Part shown: positions 44,826-54,393 of the stretch, piece after piece
How the letters are laid out: the number at the start of each line of letters is the position of its first letter
Position numbering within the stretch: position 1 is the first letter of the stretch
NCBI GenBank assembly: GCA_910588565.1
Contig: CAJUPF010000005.1
Span: forward strand, 1-64,000
DNA length: 64,000 nucleotides
Source: an uncultured Lachnospiraceae bacterium
GTDB lineage: Bacteria > Bacillota > Clostridia > Lachnospirales > Lachnospiraceae
Direction of reading: 5' to 3'
Translations under genes and position numbers: made by a program
Notes under the pieces: model-generated
Seen by the model: only the letters and a program-made list of their open reading frames with translations
The model's database searches: none
What the model was told of the DNA's origin: nothing

Positions 44826-45881
44826 ATGGGAAGAAATGAGACGAAGGCGGTAAGGATCGGGAATTGTGTTATTGGAGGCGGGAATCCGGTTTTGATTCAG
44901 TCTATGACGAATACGAAGACAGAGGATGCAGCGGCTACTGTGGCGCAGATTCAGAGACTGACGGCAGCTGGTTGTGATATTATCCGGTGTGCGGTTCCTA
45001 CGATGGAGGCTGCGGAGGCTTTGGCTCAGATTAAGAAAGGGATTACGGTTCCATTGGTGGCGGATATTCATTTTGATTATCGTCTGGCGATTGCCGCTAT
45101 GGAGTATGGGGCGGATAAAATTCGCATTAATCCGGGAAATATCGGTGGAAGGGACAGGCTTTTGGCAGTTGTAAAAGAGGCAAAGGCACGGAATATTCCC
45201 ATTCGGGTAGGTGTGAACAGCGGTTCTCTGGAAAAGAATCTGGTGGAGAAATACCATGGAGTTACGGCGGAGGGAATCGTGGAGAGCGCTTTGGATAAAG
45301 TGGGAATGATAGAAGAGATGGGATATGATAATCTTGTGATCAGTATTAAGTCTTCGGATGTATTGATGTGCGTAAAGGCGCATGAGCTGATTTCAGAAAG
45401 AACAGATCATCCGCTGCATGTGGGGATTACGGAAGCGGGGACGGTTATCAGTGGAAATATTAAGTCTTCTATAGGGCTTGGGCTGATTTTGCATCAGGGA
45501 ATCGGGGATACGGTCCGTGTTTCGCTGACGGGCGATCCGTTGGAGGAGGTGAAATCGGCGAAGCTGATATTGCGGACGTTGGGACTTCGGAAGGGCGGTA
45601 TTGAGGTGGTTTCCTGTCCTACCTGCGGGAGGACGCAGATTAATCTGATTGAACTGGCGAATCAGGTGGAGACTATGGTGGCGGATATTCCGCTGGATCT
45701 GAAAGTGGCTGTTATGGGGTGTGTGGTAAATGGCCCTGGAGAAGCGAAGGAAGCGGATATCGGGATTGCTGGCGGGATTGGAGAAGGCCTGATTATCCGG
45801 CATGGAGAAGTTGTAAAAAAGGTTCCGGAAGAAGAATTGCTTCAGGAACTGCGGCAGGAATTATTAAATTGGAGTGAGTGA
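44826..45881 (+). CDS. ispG: 4-hydroxy-3-methylbut-2-enyl diphosphate synthase (flavodoxin)
   Basis: A 351-residue iron-sulfur enzyme of the MEP pathway. N-terminal TIM barrel (VPLVADIHFDYRLA, KIRINPGNIG) and the three [4Fe-4S] Cys in SCPTCGRT and MGCVVNGPGEAKEADIG are intact. RBS GAGGTGATA. The 149-base gap after rseP holds an AGAGCGG/CCGCTCT stem near 44706-44740. The stop is just before the polC start. Confidence 0.96.
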   Translation: MGRNETKAVRIGNCVIGGGNPVLIQSMTNTKTEDAAATVAQIQRLTAAGCDIIRCAVPTMEAAEALAQIKKGITVPLVADIHFDYRLAIAAMEYGADKIRINPGNIGGRDRLLAVVKEAKARNIPIRVGVNSGSLEKNLVEKYHGVTAEGIVESALDKVGMIEEMGYDNLVISIKSSDVLMCVKAHELISERTDHPLHVGITEAGTVISGNIKSSIGLGLILHQGIGDTVRVSLTGDPLEEVKSAKLILRTLGLRKGGIEVVSCPTCGRTQINLIELANQVETMVADIPLDLKVAVMGCVVNGPGEAKEADIGIAGGIGEGLIIRHGEVVKKVPEEELLQELRQELLNWSE

Positions 45882-45882
45882 T

Positions 45883-48800
45883 GTGTCTAAGCTTTTTTTT
45901 GAAGTGTTTCCAACCCTGGCGGTAAAGGATGAGATGAAAAAGCTGCTGCTCGAGACGCAGATCACGAAAGTAAGTGCGAATCGTCAGAAATCTTCGATTC
46001 GCATTTATCTTTTGGGGAAGCGTCTGATTTCCAAGGCGGATATTTTCTGGCTGGAAGATGAGATTGCAAAGCAGCTTTTTCCAAAACGGCAGTTGGAAGT
46101 TAAAATTATTGAAAAGTACCAGCTTTCTGCACAGTATACGGCGAAGAAGCTAATGGAAGTTTATGGGGAGAGTATTGCAAACGAGCTGCAGCGGTACAGT
46201 TTTTTGCTTTATAATGTGTATCACAGCGCAGATATTTCTTTTGAGGGAGAGAGCAGAATGAATCTTGTGCTGGCGGATACGATGGTTAGCAGGGAGCGGG
46301 CGAAAGAGCTGGTGGAGATTCTGGAAAAAATCTTCTGTGAACGCTGCGGAATGGATTTGATGGTGCAGCTGTCGTATCAGCCGTCGAAGGGAAGCGGCAG
46401 AATTGCCCAGGCGGATCAGGCGATCCGGCAGGAAATTTTAAATGTCATCCGAATATCCGGTTTTGCAAAAGAAACGCCGCAGGAGACGCCGGCTCAGCAG
46501 GAATCTGCAAACCAGGTGCAGAAAATGGAGCAGCCGGGGCAGGGAACGGAATTTCGCGGCAGACGGGAGGCTTTTTCCGGCAGAAAAACGTTTCATCCCA
46601 AGTCAAACAATCCGGATGTTATCTATGGCAGGGATTTTGATGATGATGTGATTACCATAGATAAAATTGTGGGCGAAATGGGAGAAGTGACGATTCGGGG
46701 TCAGGTGATTGAGCTGGATATGCGTGAAATCCGCAATGAAAAGACGATTCTGATCCTTTCTGTGACGGATTTTACAGATACGATTGTGATTAAAATTTTT
46801 TCCAGAAATGATGCGCTCCCGGAATTGAAGGAAGGGATAACAAAAGGAGCCTTTCTGAAGATAAAAGGTGTTACTACGATAGATAAATTTGACAGTGAAC
46901 TTACGATTGGTTCGATTATCGGAATTAAGAAAATTCAGGATTTTCGCAGTAAGAGGATGGATAACAGCCCGGTAAAACGGGTGGAGCTGCATTGTCATAC
47001 CAAGATGAGTGATATGGACGGGGTTTCGGATGTAAAAGATATTATTAAGCGTGCAAAAGAGTGGGGACATAAGGCGATTGCCATTACCGATCATGGAGAT
47101 GTACAGGCATTTCCGGAAGCGAACCATGCAGTCGGAAAAGATGATTTGAAAGTGATTTATGGTGTTGAGGCGTATCTGGTGGATGATTTGAAGTCTTTAG
47201 TGGAACGTCCCGCAGGCCAGAGTTTTCAGGATACCTATGTGGTATTTGATCTGGAGACAACGGGATTTAGCCCGAATATCAATAAAATCATTGAAATCGG
47301 CGCAGTGAAAGTGGAACATGGCAGGATTTGTGATCGGTTTTCTGCGTTTGTCAATCCACAGGTTCCGATTCCGTATGAAATTGAAGAGCTTACCAGCATT
47401 ACAGATGATATGGTGCTGGACGCAAAGCTGATTGATGAAGTTTTGCCGGAATTTATGGAATTTTGCGGGGACGCGGTTATGGTGGCCCATAATGCAGATT
47501 TTGATATGAGTTTTATCCGTCATAATCTAAAGGAACTGGGAATAACCGGCAAAAATGGGGAACGGGAGTTTACGGTTCTCGATACGGTGGCGCTGGCAAG
47601 GTATCTGCTGCCAGGGTTAAACCGTTTTAAGCTGGATATTGTGGCAAAGGCGCTTGGAATTTCTCTGGAGCATCATCACCGTGCGGTCGACGACGCGGCA
47701 TGTACGGCGGAAATTTTTGTGAAATTTATTCAGATGTTTCAAGACAGAGGCATGGAAGATCTGGATCAGCTGGCTTGCCTGAATGCTTCCACGCCGGAAA
47801 CAATTGGAAAACTGCCGACGCATCACGCTATTATTCTTGCGGCGAATGATATTGGAAGAATCAATCTGTACCGGCTGGTGTCCATGTCCCATCTGAAGTA
47901 TTTTAACAGAAGGCCGAGAATTCCAAAGACGGAGTTTTTAAAGCACAGAGAAGGGTTGATTCTGGGTTCTGCCTGTGAAGCAGGGGAATTGTATAAGGCG
48001 GTTTTAAACGGCCGGCCGCAGGAAGAGATTGTGCGTCTGGTGGAATTTTATGATTATCTGGAAATTCAGCCGCTTGGAAATAACCGCTTTATGATTGAGA
48101 ATGAAAAATTTCCGGTGGAAAGCATGGAGGATTTACAAGAAATCAACCGGAACATTGTAAAACTCGGAGAGCAGTTCCATAAACCTGTGGTGGCGACTTG
48201 TGATGTACATTTTCTGGACCCGGAGGATGAGGTGTACCGCCGGATTATTATGGCAGGCAAAGGATTTGATGATGCGGATAACCAGGCGCCTCTGTTCTTA
48301 CGCACGACAGAGGAAATGCTGGCGGAATTTGCTTATCTGGGCAGTGAAAAAGCGGAGGAAATCGTAATTGCCAATCCGGGAAAAATAGCGGATATGTGTG
48401 AAAAAATCGCTCCGGTACGGCCGGATAAATGTCCGCCGGTGATTCCGGATTCCGATCGGATGCTGCGGGATATCTGCCAGAAAAAGGCGCAGGAAATGTA
48501 TGGGGAGAAGCTGCCGGCTGTTGTGGAAGAGCGTCTGGAGAGGGAACTAAATTCTATTATATCTAACGGGTATGCTGTCATGTACATTATTGCGCAGAAA
48601 TTAGTCTGGAAATCAAATGAGGACGGATATCTGGTTGGATCGAGGGGATCTGTCGGCTCCTCGTTTGCGGCTACAATGTCCGGAATTACTGAGGTAAACC
48701 CGCTGCAGGCGCATTATCTTTGCACGAATTGCCATTACAGTGATTTTGATTCTCCGGAGGTAAAAGCGTTTTCCGGGCGCGGAGGCTGCGATATGCCGGA

Positions 48801-50328
48801 TAAAAACTGTCCGGTCTGCGGGAAACCGTTGTCTAAGGAAGGCTTTGATATTCCGTTTGAAACGTTTCTGGGATTTAAAGGGAATAAGGAACCGGATATT
48901 GATCTGAATTTTTCTGGAGAATACCAGAGTAAGGCGCATGCATATACGGAAGTTATCTTTGGCTACGGGCAGACATACCGGGCGGGGACGATAGGTACGC
49001 TGGCGGATAAGACGGCGTTTGGATATATTAAGCATTATTATGAAGATCGGGGCGTACATAAGCGGAATTGTGAAGTAAGCCGGATTGTGCAGGGCTGTGT
49101 CGGCGTCCGCAGAACTACCGGGCAGCATCCGGGGGGGATTATCGTACTTCCTCTGGGCGAGGAGATAGATTCTTTTACTCCGGTGCAGCATCCGGCGAAT
49201 GATATGAACACGAATATTATTACAACGCATTTCGACTATCACTCCATTGATAACAATCTGCTGAAGCTTGATATACTCGGACACGACGATCCGACCATGA
49301 TTCGTATGCTGCAGGATTTGACAGGGTTAGATCCGCAAAAAATTCCTCTTGATGATGCTTCGGTTATGTCTTTGTTTAAAAATACGGAGGCGCTGGGGGT
49401 GACGCCGGAGGAGATCAACGGCTGTCCATTAGGAGCGCTTGGTATTCCGGAGTTTGGAACAGATTTTGCTATGCAGATGGTAATTGATGCAAAGCCGCAG
49501 GAGTTTTCGGATCTGATTCGGATTTCAGGCCTTTCCCATGGGACAGATGTCTGGCTTGGAAATGCGCAGACGCTGATTGAAGAGGGAAAAGCGACGATTT
49601 CCACGGCGATCTGTACCCGTGATGATATTATGGTATACCTGATTCATATGGGATTGGACAGTGAGCTGTCGTTTACCATTATGGAATCGGTTCGGAAGGG
49701 GAAAGGATTAAAGCCGGAGTGGGAAAAGGAAATGCTCGCCCATCATGTACCGGACTGGTATATCTGGTCATGTAAGAAGATTAAGTATATGTTTCCAAAA
49801 GCACATGCGGCAGCTTATGTAATGATGGCATGGCGGATTGCTTACTGCAAGGTGTTTTATCCGCTGGCTTATTATGCGGCGTATTTCAGCATCCGTGCTA
49901 CAGGATTCAGCTATGAACTGATGTGCCAGGGAGAAGAGCGGCTGAATTATTTTATGCGGGATTATGAGAAGCGGAAGGATGCGCTGACCAAGAAAGAGCA
50001 GGATACTTACCGGGATATGCGGATTGTGCAGGAGATGCTTGCCAGGGGATTTGAATTTTGGCCATTAGACATTTATCAGGCAAAAGCGACGCGATTTCAG
50101 ATTATTGATGGGAAACTGATGCCATCCCTTGGCACGATTGAAGGCATGGGGGAGAAAGCGGCGGAAGCGGTGGAAGAGGCTGCGAAGAATGGGAAGTTTT
50201 TATCGAAGGATGATTTCAGGGAGAGGACAAAAGTGAGTAAGACGGTGATTGATCTGATGGGGGATCTGGGGATCTTAGGGGATCTGCCAGAATCAAACCA
50301 GCTGTCATTGTTCGACTTTGCGGGGTAG
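45883..50328 (+). CDS. polC: DNA polymerase III alpha subunit, PolC type
   Basis: The 1481-residue replicative polymerase of low-GC Gram-positives. Order: N-terminal domain (1-180), OB fold (about 235-320), PHP domain with ELHCHTKMSDMDG near 367, inserted DEDD 3'-5' exonuclease (about 450-620, VVFDLETTGF, HNADFDMSF), rest of PHP, four-Cys zinc module (about 946-983, CTNCHYSDF and CPVCGKP), palm with catalytic EPDIDLNFSGEYQ near 1003, fingers and helix-hairpin-helix (SLGTIEGMGEKAAEA). GTG 45883 with GGAG 8 bases upstream gives the standard start MSKLFFEVFPTL; the GTG at 45874 is the alternative. Confidence 0.97.
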   Translation: MSKLFFEVFPTLAVKDEMKKLLLETQITKVSANRQKSSIRIYLLGKRLISKADIFWLEDEIAKQLFPKRQLEVKIIEKYQLSAQYTAKKLMEVYGESIANELQRYSFLLYNVYHSADISFEGESRMNLVLADTMVSRERAKELVEILEKIFCERCGMDLMVQLSYQPSKGSGRIAQADQAIRQEILNVIRISGFAKETPQETPAQQESANQVQKMEQPGQGTEFRGRREAFSGRKTFHPKSNNPDVIYGRDFDDDVITIDKIVGEMGEVTIRGQVIELDMREIRNEKTILILSVTDFTDTIVIKIFSRNDALPELKEGITKGAFLKIKGVTTIDKFDSELTIGSIIGIKKIQDFRSKRMDNSPVKRVELHCHTKMSDMDGVSDVKDIIKRAKEWGHKAIAITDHGDVQAFPEANHAVGKDDLKVIYGVEAYLVDDLKSLVERPAGQSFQDTYVVFDLETTGFSPNINKIIEIGAVKVEHGRICDRFSAFVNPQVPIPYEIEELTSITDDMVLDAKLIDEVLPEFMEFCGDAVMVAHNADFDMSFIRHNLKELGITGKNGEREFTVLDTVALARYLLPGLNRFKLDIVAKALGISLEHHHRAVDDAACTAEIFVKFIQMFQDRGMEDLDQLACLNASTPETIGKLPTHHAIILAANDIGRINLYRLVSMSHLKYFNRRPRIPKTEFLKHREGLILGSACEAGELYKAVLNGRPQEEIVRLVEFYDYLEIQPLGNNRFMIENEKFPVESMEDLQEINRNIVKLGEQFHKPVVATCDVHFLDPEDEVYRRIIMAGKGFDDADNQAPLFLRTTEEMLAEFAYLGSEKAEEIVIANPGKIADMCEKIAPVRPDKCPPVIPDSDRMLRDICQKKAQEMYGEKLPAVVEERLERELNSIISNGYAVMYIIAQKLVWKSNEDGYLVGSRGSVGSSFAATMSGITEVNPLQAHYLCTNCHYSDFDSPEVKAFSGRGGCDMPDKNCPVCGKPLSKEGFDIPFETFLGFKGNKEPDIDLNFSGEYQSKAHAYTEVIFGYGQTYRAGTIGTLADKTAFGYIKHYYEDRGVHKRNCEVSRIVQGCVGVRRTTGQHPGGIIVLPLGEEIDSFTPVQHPANDMNTNIITTHFDYHSIDNNLLKLDILGHDDPTMIRMLQDLTGLDPQKIPLDDASVMSLFKNTEALGVTPEEINGCPLGALGIPEFGTDFAMQMVIDAKPQEFSDLIRISGLSHGTDVWLGNAQTLIEEGKATISTAICTRDDIMVYLIHMGLDSELSFTIMESVRKGKGLKPEWEKEMLAHHVPDWYIWSCKKIKYMFPKAHAAAYVMMAWRIAYCKVFYPLAYYAAYFSIRATGFSYELMCQGEERLNYFMRDYEKRKDALTKKEQDTYRDMRIVQEMLARGFEFWPLDIYQAKATRFQIIDGKLMPSLGTIEGMGEKAAEAVEEAAKNGKFLSKDDFRERTKVSKTVIDLMGDLGILGDLPESNQLSLFDFAG

Positions 50329-50430
50329 CGGAGGGAAGCGGTTCAAACCGCGGGCTAAACTTTTAGTCTGCAGCTGCGCAGTTAGCAGCTAATTACGCGA
50401 AACAGCCAGGAATCCGGAAGGCTGAATTGG

Positions 50431-50493
50431 GTTGCATTTCACACCAGATGATACGAAATATTCGCCAAAACTGGCGTGGGTGTGAAATGTAAC
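50431..50493. repeat. 63-base imperfect palindrome in the polC downstream gap
   Basis: GTTGCATTTCACACC (50431-50445) pairs with GGTGTGAAATGTAAC (50479-50493), with an inner CGCCA/TGGCG stem. It has no T-run. It resembles an extragenic palindromic repeat. Otherwise the 50329-50650 gap shows only short stems (for example GCTGC...GCAGC near 50371-50393) and a promoter-like TTGCTATAAT segment near 50553; no gene is supported. Confidence 0.5.
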
Positions 50494-50650
50494 TGAACTG
50501 GTACAAGATGGTTCTGCGATTGTAGTCTGACAGTTGCCACAACATATAGATTTTGCTATAATCAATCTGTGTATAAAGATGGATAGCTGTATCTATGTGG
50601 CTCTGGCAGCCGCAAATTACAGCAGAAAAAACTGAGGATGGAGGATTTTT

Positions 50651-51472
50651 ATGAATAAGAAATCATTTTATTCTTCTTTTTCTGAGGAGGAAAAAGAGTT
50701 TAGCGTTGTAATGATTAGCGGTGTATCGGGCGGAAAAGCGGCAGGCGACGCCTGCTGGACAATGAATGCGGATTTTCTGGCATATGAATGTGATGGGAAA
50801 GTTTCTGAGAACAGAGGTTATCTTTGCTGGCTTGCTTCAGATGAGGAAGAAGCAAGAGTGAGTGAACGCGATAAGTTTAAAAGCAAATGTATTTACCGGA
50901 TTAAGGCAAGAGAATTAAAGGTAAAACAGACGGACCGGTACAGCAATCGTTTGCTTGTTACGCAAATTTTGGATCAGGATGTGGCTTCGCCTGAATTGGA
51001 AACGATATTGGCGGAGTATGAAAAACCTGTTACGATGGAAGACGATATTTTAGGGATACTTACTCTGGATAAGCAATACTTTGAATTGAGCGCGGAGATT
51101 CCATTTGGAACTGGCAAAGAGATCGGCATATCAATAGATGTGGGAGACGAAGATAGGAGCAGTTGGACAGAACTTGTGAACACTGCGCGCAGGCTGGTTC
51201 AAAATATGAAACAATTAGATACGGATATGCGAGAATTTGCGGCAGAAGAGCTGACAAGCCTTGCAAATGAATGGCAGGACAATTTAGAGGAAGATATACC
51301 AGAGATAACACAGGAACAATTTGCCGGACGTATTGGCCTAGAATCGATCCATATAGAAGAAAATGGCTATTATACGGCTTATTATGACGACGATGATATG
51401 TTTTTTGGACATGTGGTCGTCGTTGATGGAAATATTGACACAGGGTTTGAGTCGTCCTATATTGAGGGATAA
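50651..51472 (+). CDS. Protein with C-terminal DUF2262-like domain
   Basis: A 273-residue acidic cytoplasmic protein. The first 125 residues are a separate domain (ACWTMNADFLAYECDGKV...YRIKARELK); the second half, from DDILGILTLDKQYFELSAEIPF to the end (GHVVVVDGNIDTGFESSYIEG), resembles DUF2262 proteins. No catalytic motif is recognised. RBS GATGGAGGA. The family is common near toxin-immunity or stress genes but nothing here proves such a role. It appears monocistronic. Confidence 0.6.
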   Translation: MNKKSFYSSFSEEEKEFSVVMISGVSGGKAAGDACWTMNADFLAYECDGKVSENRGYLCWLASDEEEARVSERDKFKSKCIYRIKARELKVKQTDRYSNRLLVTQILDQDVASPELETILAEYEKPVTMEDDILGILTLDKQYFELSAEIPFGTGKEIGISIDVGDEDRSSWTELVNTARRLVQNMKQLDTDMREFAAEELTSLANEWQDNLEEDIPEITQEQFAGRIGLESIHIEENGYYTAYYDDDDMFFGHVVVVDGNIDTGFESSYIEG

Positions 51473-51619
51473 TCGTTAATACTGTTGAAACAGGCGTTTA
51501 TATCCGAACCAGTAAAAAACGACTGCAAAAATAATATGCCCTCTGTACTGGATTTTACACGAAACATTAATGTCAGGGTAAAAACAAACAGATGGGCATA
51601 GTATTTATAGTAATATCTA

Positions 51620-51692
<73 letters not shown>

Positions 51693-51713
51693 ATATCCAA
51701 ACCGGACTTTAAC

Positions 51714-51742
51714 AGTATATACTCTTTTTGAAAAAATTTCAA
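51714..51742 (-). promoter_or_regulatory. Promoter of tRNA-Thr
   Basis: On the minus strand TTGAAA (51742-51737), 17-base spacer, TATACT (51719-51714), about 22 bases before the tRNA 5' end. Confidence 0.75.
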
Positions 51743-51827
51743 TTGTTTTTTTGTATTTTTTTAAAAAATACAATCGTAAAGGTATTTGAACGGTTACTTG
51801 GAATTTGTAAATGGGAGATACAACAAT

Positions 51828-52544
51828 ATGCATACTACAGATGGAATCGTATATTATAGTGCAGTAACAGAACCGGGAAGCGAACGGAAGCTGGCGATGC
51901 GGATGTTAAAACAGGGATTCGCGGAATTTTTTGATATGGAATTTTCGGAAGAACTTATAAAAAGAAACGGGTATGGAAAACCGTATTATCATGGCGTGGG
52001 AGAACAGATTCAGTTTAATATCAGCCATTGCAGGAATGCTCTGGCAGTGGCGGTATCCCATAGGAGAGTTGGGGTTGATGTGGAAGGAATGCGCAGTGTA
52101 AATTACAGAACGGCAATAAAATGCTGCAGCCGTGAAGAATATTCCTATGTGCTGGGATGGGATGCAGATTTGGCGCCAATTGCTTTGCAGATGTGTGATG
52201 CAAAAAAGGAATCCGGCCTGTATTTACCCAAAAACCATATGTCTGAGGAAGCAGTAAAGCGCTTTCTGCAGTTGTGGACACTAAAGGAAAGCTATGTTAA
52301 AATGACAGGCGAAGGGCTTAGAAAAAAGATAAATGAGGTGAATTTTGCCCTGACGGATACGCAGGGGATATGGAAGCGGGAAGTGCAGGCTGTTATGGGC
52401 AGTCAGAAGGACAGCAGACATTTTCTGTATTCACCTGGGGAGTTTGTACTGGCGCTGACGGCGGAATATCCGGAAGGCATGGGGCAGGCAGAATTTATCT
52501 GGAAAGAATATAACGGGGCAAAATTGGAAGAAAGGGTTGTGTAG
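51828..52544 (+). CDS. Sfp-type 4'-phosphopantetheinyl transferase
   Basis: A 238-residue enzyme that loads phosphopantetheine from CoA onto carrier proteins. Both signatures are present: RRVGVDVEGMR (about 78-88, magnesium-binding Asp/Glu) and LWTLKESYVKMTGEGL (about 149-164), plus FNISHCRNALAVAVS. ATG 51828 follows GGGAGA; the frame upstream to 51786 lacks homology. No polyketide or peptide synthetase is in the window, so the carrier substrate is unknown. The stop is 1 base before the EcsC-family gene, so the two are co-transcribed. Confidence 0.9.
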   Translation: MHTTDGIVYYSAVTEPGSERKLAMRMLKQGFAEFFDMEFSEELIKRNGYGKPYYHGVGEQIQFNISHCRNALAVAVSHRRVGVDVEGMRSVNYRTAIKCCSREEYSYVLGWDADLAPIALQMCDAKKESGLYLPKNHMSEEAVKRFLQLWTLKESYVKMTGEGLRKKINEVNFALTDTQGIWKREVQAVMGSQKDSRHFLYSPGEFVLALTAEYPEGMGQAEFIWKEYNGAKLEERVV

Positions 52545-52545
52545 T

Positions 52546-53421
52546 ATGGGCAGTTCGGAAAAGAAATGGACATCTGCGATAGAGAAAGAATTATCCAAAG
52601 TATACAAAGCGGAAATGCGTCTTCAGAAAGCCGCGCTAAAAAGCGGAGCTCTCCGGGAAGACAGCGCGGTACGCACCGGAGTTCATTTGCCAAACAGCGA
52701 AAAGAGGACAAATGCGCCATGGCGGGAAAAGATAGAAGATAAGATTCCCAAAAAGGCACGCGAAGGTCTGGAACAAGCATTTTGTAAAGGGTTTGCACTG
52801 ATGTTTGAGAAAGGGAAGATTGTGGTGGAAAAGACGTTTGACAAAGATTCTTTGGCGAAAGATCAGGAGATCCGGGAATTTGCGATCCGGCTTAAGGGAG
52901 GACGCAGGGAACTGCGCAGTCTCCAGAAAGCAGCCGGGAAGACAAACCTGCGGAATCTGGCGATGACGGCGGTGGAGGGAGCCGGACTTGGCGCTCTTGG
53001 GATCGGCCTGCCGGATATTGTTGTATTTACGGGAGTATTATTAAAAGGGATATACGAAACCGCGGTACAGTATGGAGTAGAGTATGAGACGCCAGGAGAG
53101 CAATGGCTGATGTTAAAGATGATGGAAGCGTCTATGGCAAAGGGGGAACACTGGCTGAATCTTAATCAGGAGATCGATCAGTATCTGAGTGAAGATATTT
53201 CTGTTATTCCGTCGCAGGAGATCCTGCAGGAGCAGATCGAACAGACGGCTAAGGCATTTGCGATGGATATGCTGCTGTTGAAATTTGTGCAGGGAATTCC
53301 CGTTGCCGGGATTTTAGGAGGAGCGGGAAATCCATATTACTACCGGAAAATTCTGCGGTATGTGAGTGTAAAATACCAAAAGAGATACCTGTTAAAACTG
53401 AAACGTATGGGACCTAAGTAA
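52546..53421 (+). CDS. EcsC family protein
   Basis: A 291-residue protein with the EcsC core from about residue 60: a lipophilic central segment (LAMTAVEGAGLGALGIGLPDIVVFTGVLLKG, split by a proline), QYGVEYETPGEQWLMLKMMEASM and FVQGIPVAGILGGAGNPYYYRKI. EcsC-family proteins associate with membranes; their biochemical role is unclear. The N-terminal 60 residues are basic and variable. RBS GAAAGGG. It pairs with the phosphopantetheinyl transferase and is followed by a terminator. Confidence 0.83.
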   Translation: MGSSEKKWTSAIEKELSKVYKAEMRLQKAALKSGALREDSAVRTGVHLPNSEKRTNAPWREKIEDKIPKKAREGLEQAFCKGFALMFEKGKIVVEKTFDKDSLAKDQEIREFAIRLKGGRRELRSLQKAAGKTNLRNLAMTAVEGAGLGALGIGLPDIVVFTGVLLKGIYETAVQYGVEYETPGEQWLMLKMMEASMAKGEHWLNLNQEIDQYLSEDISVIPSQEILQEQIEQTAKAFAMDMLLLKFVQGIPVAGILGGAGNPYYYRKILRYVSVKYQKRYLLKLKRMGPK

Positions 53422-53535
53422 AAATGCGCGAACGATTCAGCTATCCATTTATGCAGGCTTATCATAGAATAAACGGAGGATTACAGGTTTGTTCCGACGG
53501 AAATTGAATAGGGCAAATCAAGAGCGAATGCATAA

Positions 53536-53569
53536 GGGGCTGCCGGGAAATGAAAATCCCGGCAGCCCC
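53536..53569. terminator. Bidirectional terminator between EcsC and ABC permease genes
   Basis: GGGGCTGCCGGGA (53536-53548) pairs with TCCCGGCAGCCCC (53557-53569), followed by GTTTTA on the + strand and by CTTATG on the other. Confidence 0.82.
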
Positions 53570-53598
53570 GTTTTATGCGGGCGTACAGCGGAATAGAA

Positions 53599-54393
53599 TC
53601 AGGCTGCTTTTTTTTCCAGAATCCGAATCCCGCCATACAGTCCAATTGCAATCACACACAGAATTAAAATTGACAGAATCACCCAATCCAGCTTAAACAC
53701 CTGGCTTCCATAAATAATCAAATATCCAAGCCCGCACTTAGAAGCGATAAATTCCCCGATAATTACCCCTACCAGGCAAAGTCCGATATTGCTTTTCATA
53801 AGCCCGATTAAATTTGCCCGGTTTGCCGGAAGGATGACCAGAAACAGCATATGATGCCTGTTTCCGCCCAGTGTTTTGATGAGCCTGATTTTTTCTTCAT
53901 CTACTTCGGAAAATCCGATATAGAGATTTAAAATTGTGCCGAAAATCGCGACGGACATACCGGTTAATATAATTGTTTTATAAGTTGCGCCAAGCCAGAC
54001 AATTAAAAGGGGTGCCAGGGCGGATTTTGGCAGGCTGTTTAAGACGACCAGGTAAGGGTCCAGGGTATCGGTCAGGGTTTTGCTGTACCAGAGCAGGATA
54101 GTGACGAACAGAGAAACTGCCATCACCAGAGCAAAGCTTACCAGTGTTTCAAATAATGTAATTCCGATGTGATAAAATAAATTGTTTTCTTTTGTCATAT
54201 GATAAAAGCAGCTAAGCAGTTTTGCGGGGCTGCTGAAAATAAAATCATCGATCCAGCCCATCCGGGCGCTTAATTCCCACATGCCAAGAAACAGCGCCAG
54301 TATTCCAATGCGGTATAGCTGGATCTTTCGTTTGCGGATTTGGCAGGATTTCAGATAAGCTGCCTGTGCCGCAGATATGGTATCATGGCTCAT
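53599..54393 (-). CDS. ABC transporter permease (SsuC/TauC/ThiX type)
   Basis: A 264-residue inner-membrane permease of the nitrate/sulfonate/taurine/pyrimidine-precursor class: about six TM helices and the EAA-like loop IRLIKTLGGNRHHMLFLVILPANRANL. It overlaps the 3' end of the ATPase gene by 11 bases. The expected substrate-binding protein is not adjacent. Substrate cannot be assigned; thiamine precursors or aliphatic sulfonates are typical for the class. Confidence 0.85.
   Translation of the reverse strand: MSHDTISAAQAAYLKSCQIRKRKIQLYRIGILALFLGMWELSARMGWIDDFIFSSPAKLLSCFYHMTKENNLFYHIGITLFETLVSFALVMAVSLFVTILLWYSKTLTDTLDPYLVVLNSLPKSALAPLLIVWLGATYKTIILTGMSVAIFGTILNLYIGFSEVDEEKIRLIKTLGGNRHHMLFLVILPANRANLIGLMKSNIGLCLVGVIIGEFIASKCGLGYLIIYGSQVFKLDWVILSILILCVIAIGLYGGIRILEKKAA

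Noticed and set aside
51828..52544. Part of a natural-product cluster because of the Sfp-type enzyme
   Set aside because: No polyketide synthase, peptide synthetase or carrier protein gene lies nearby.
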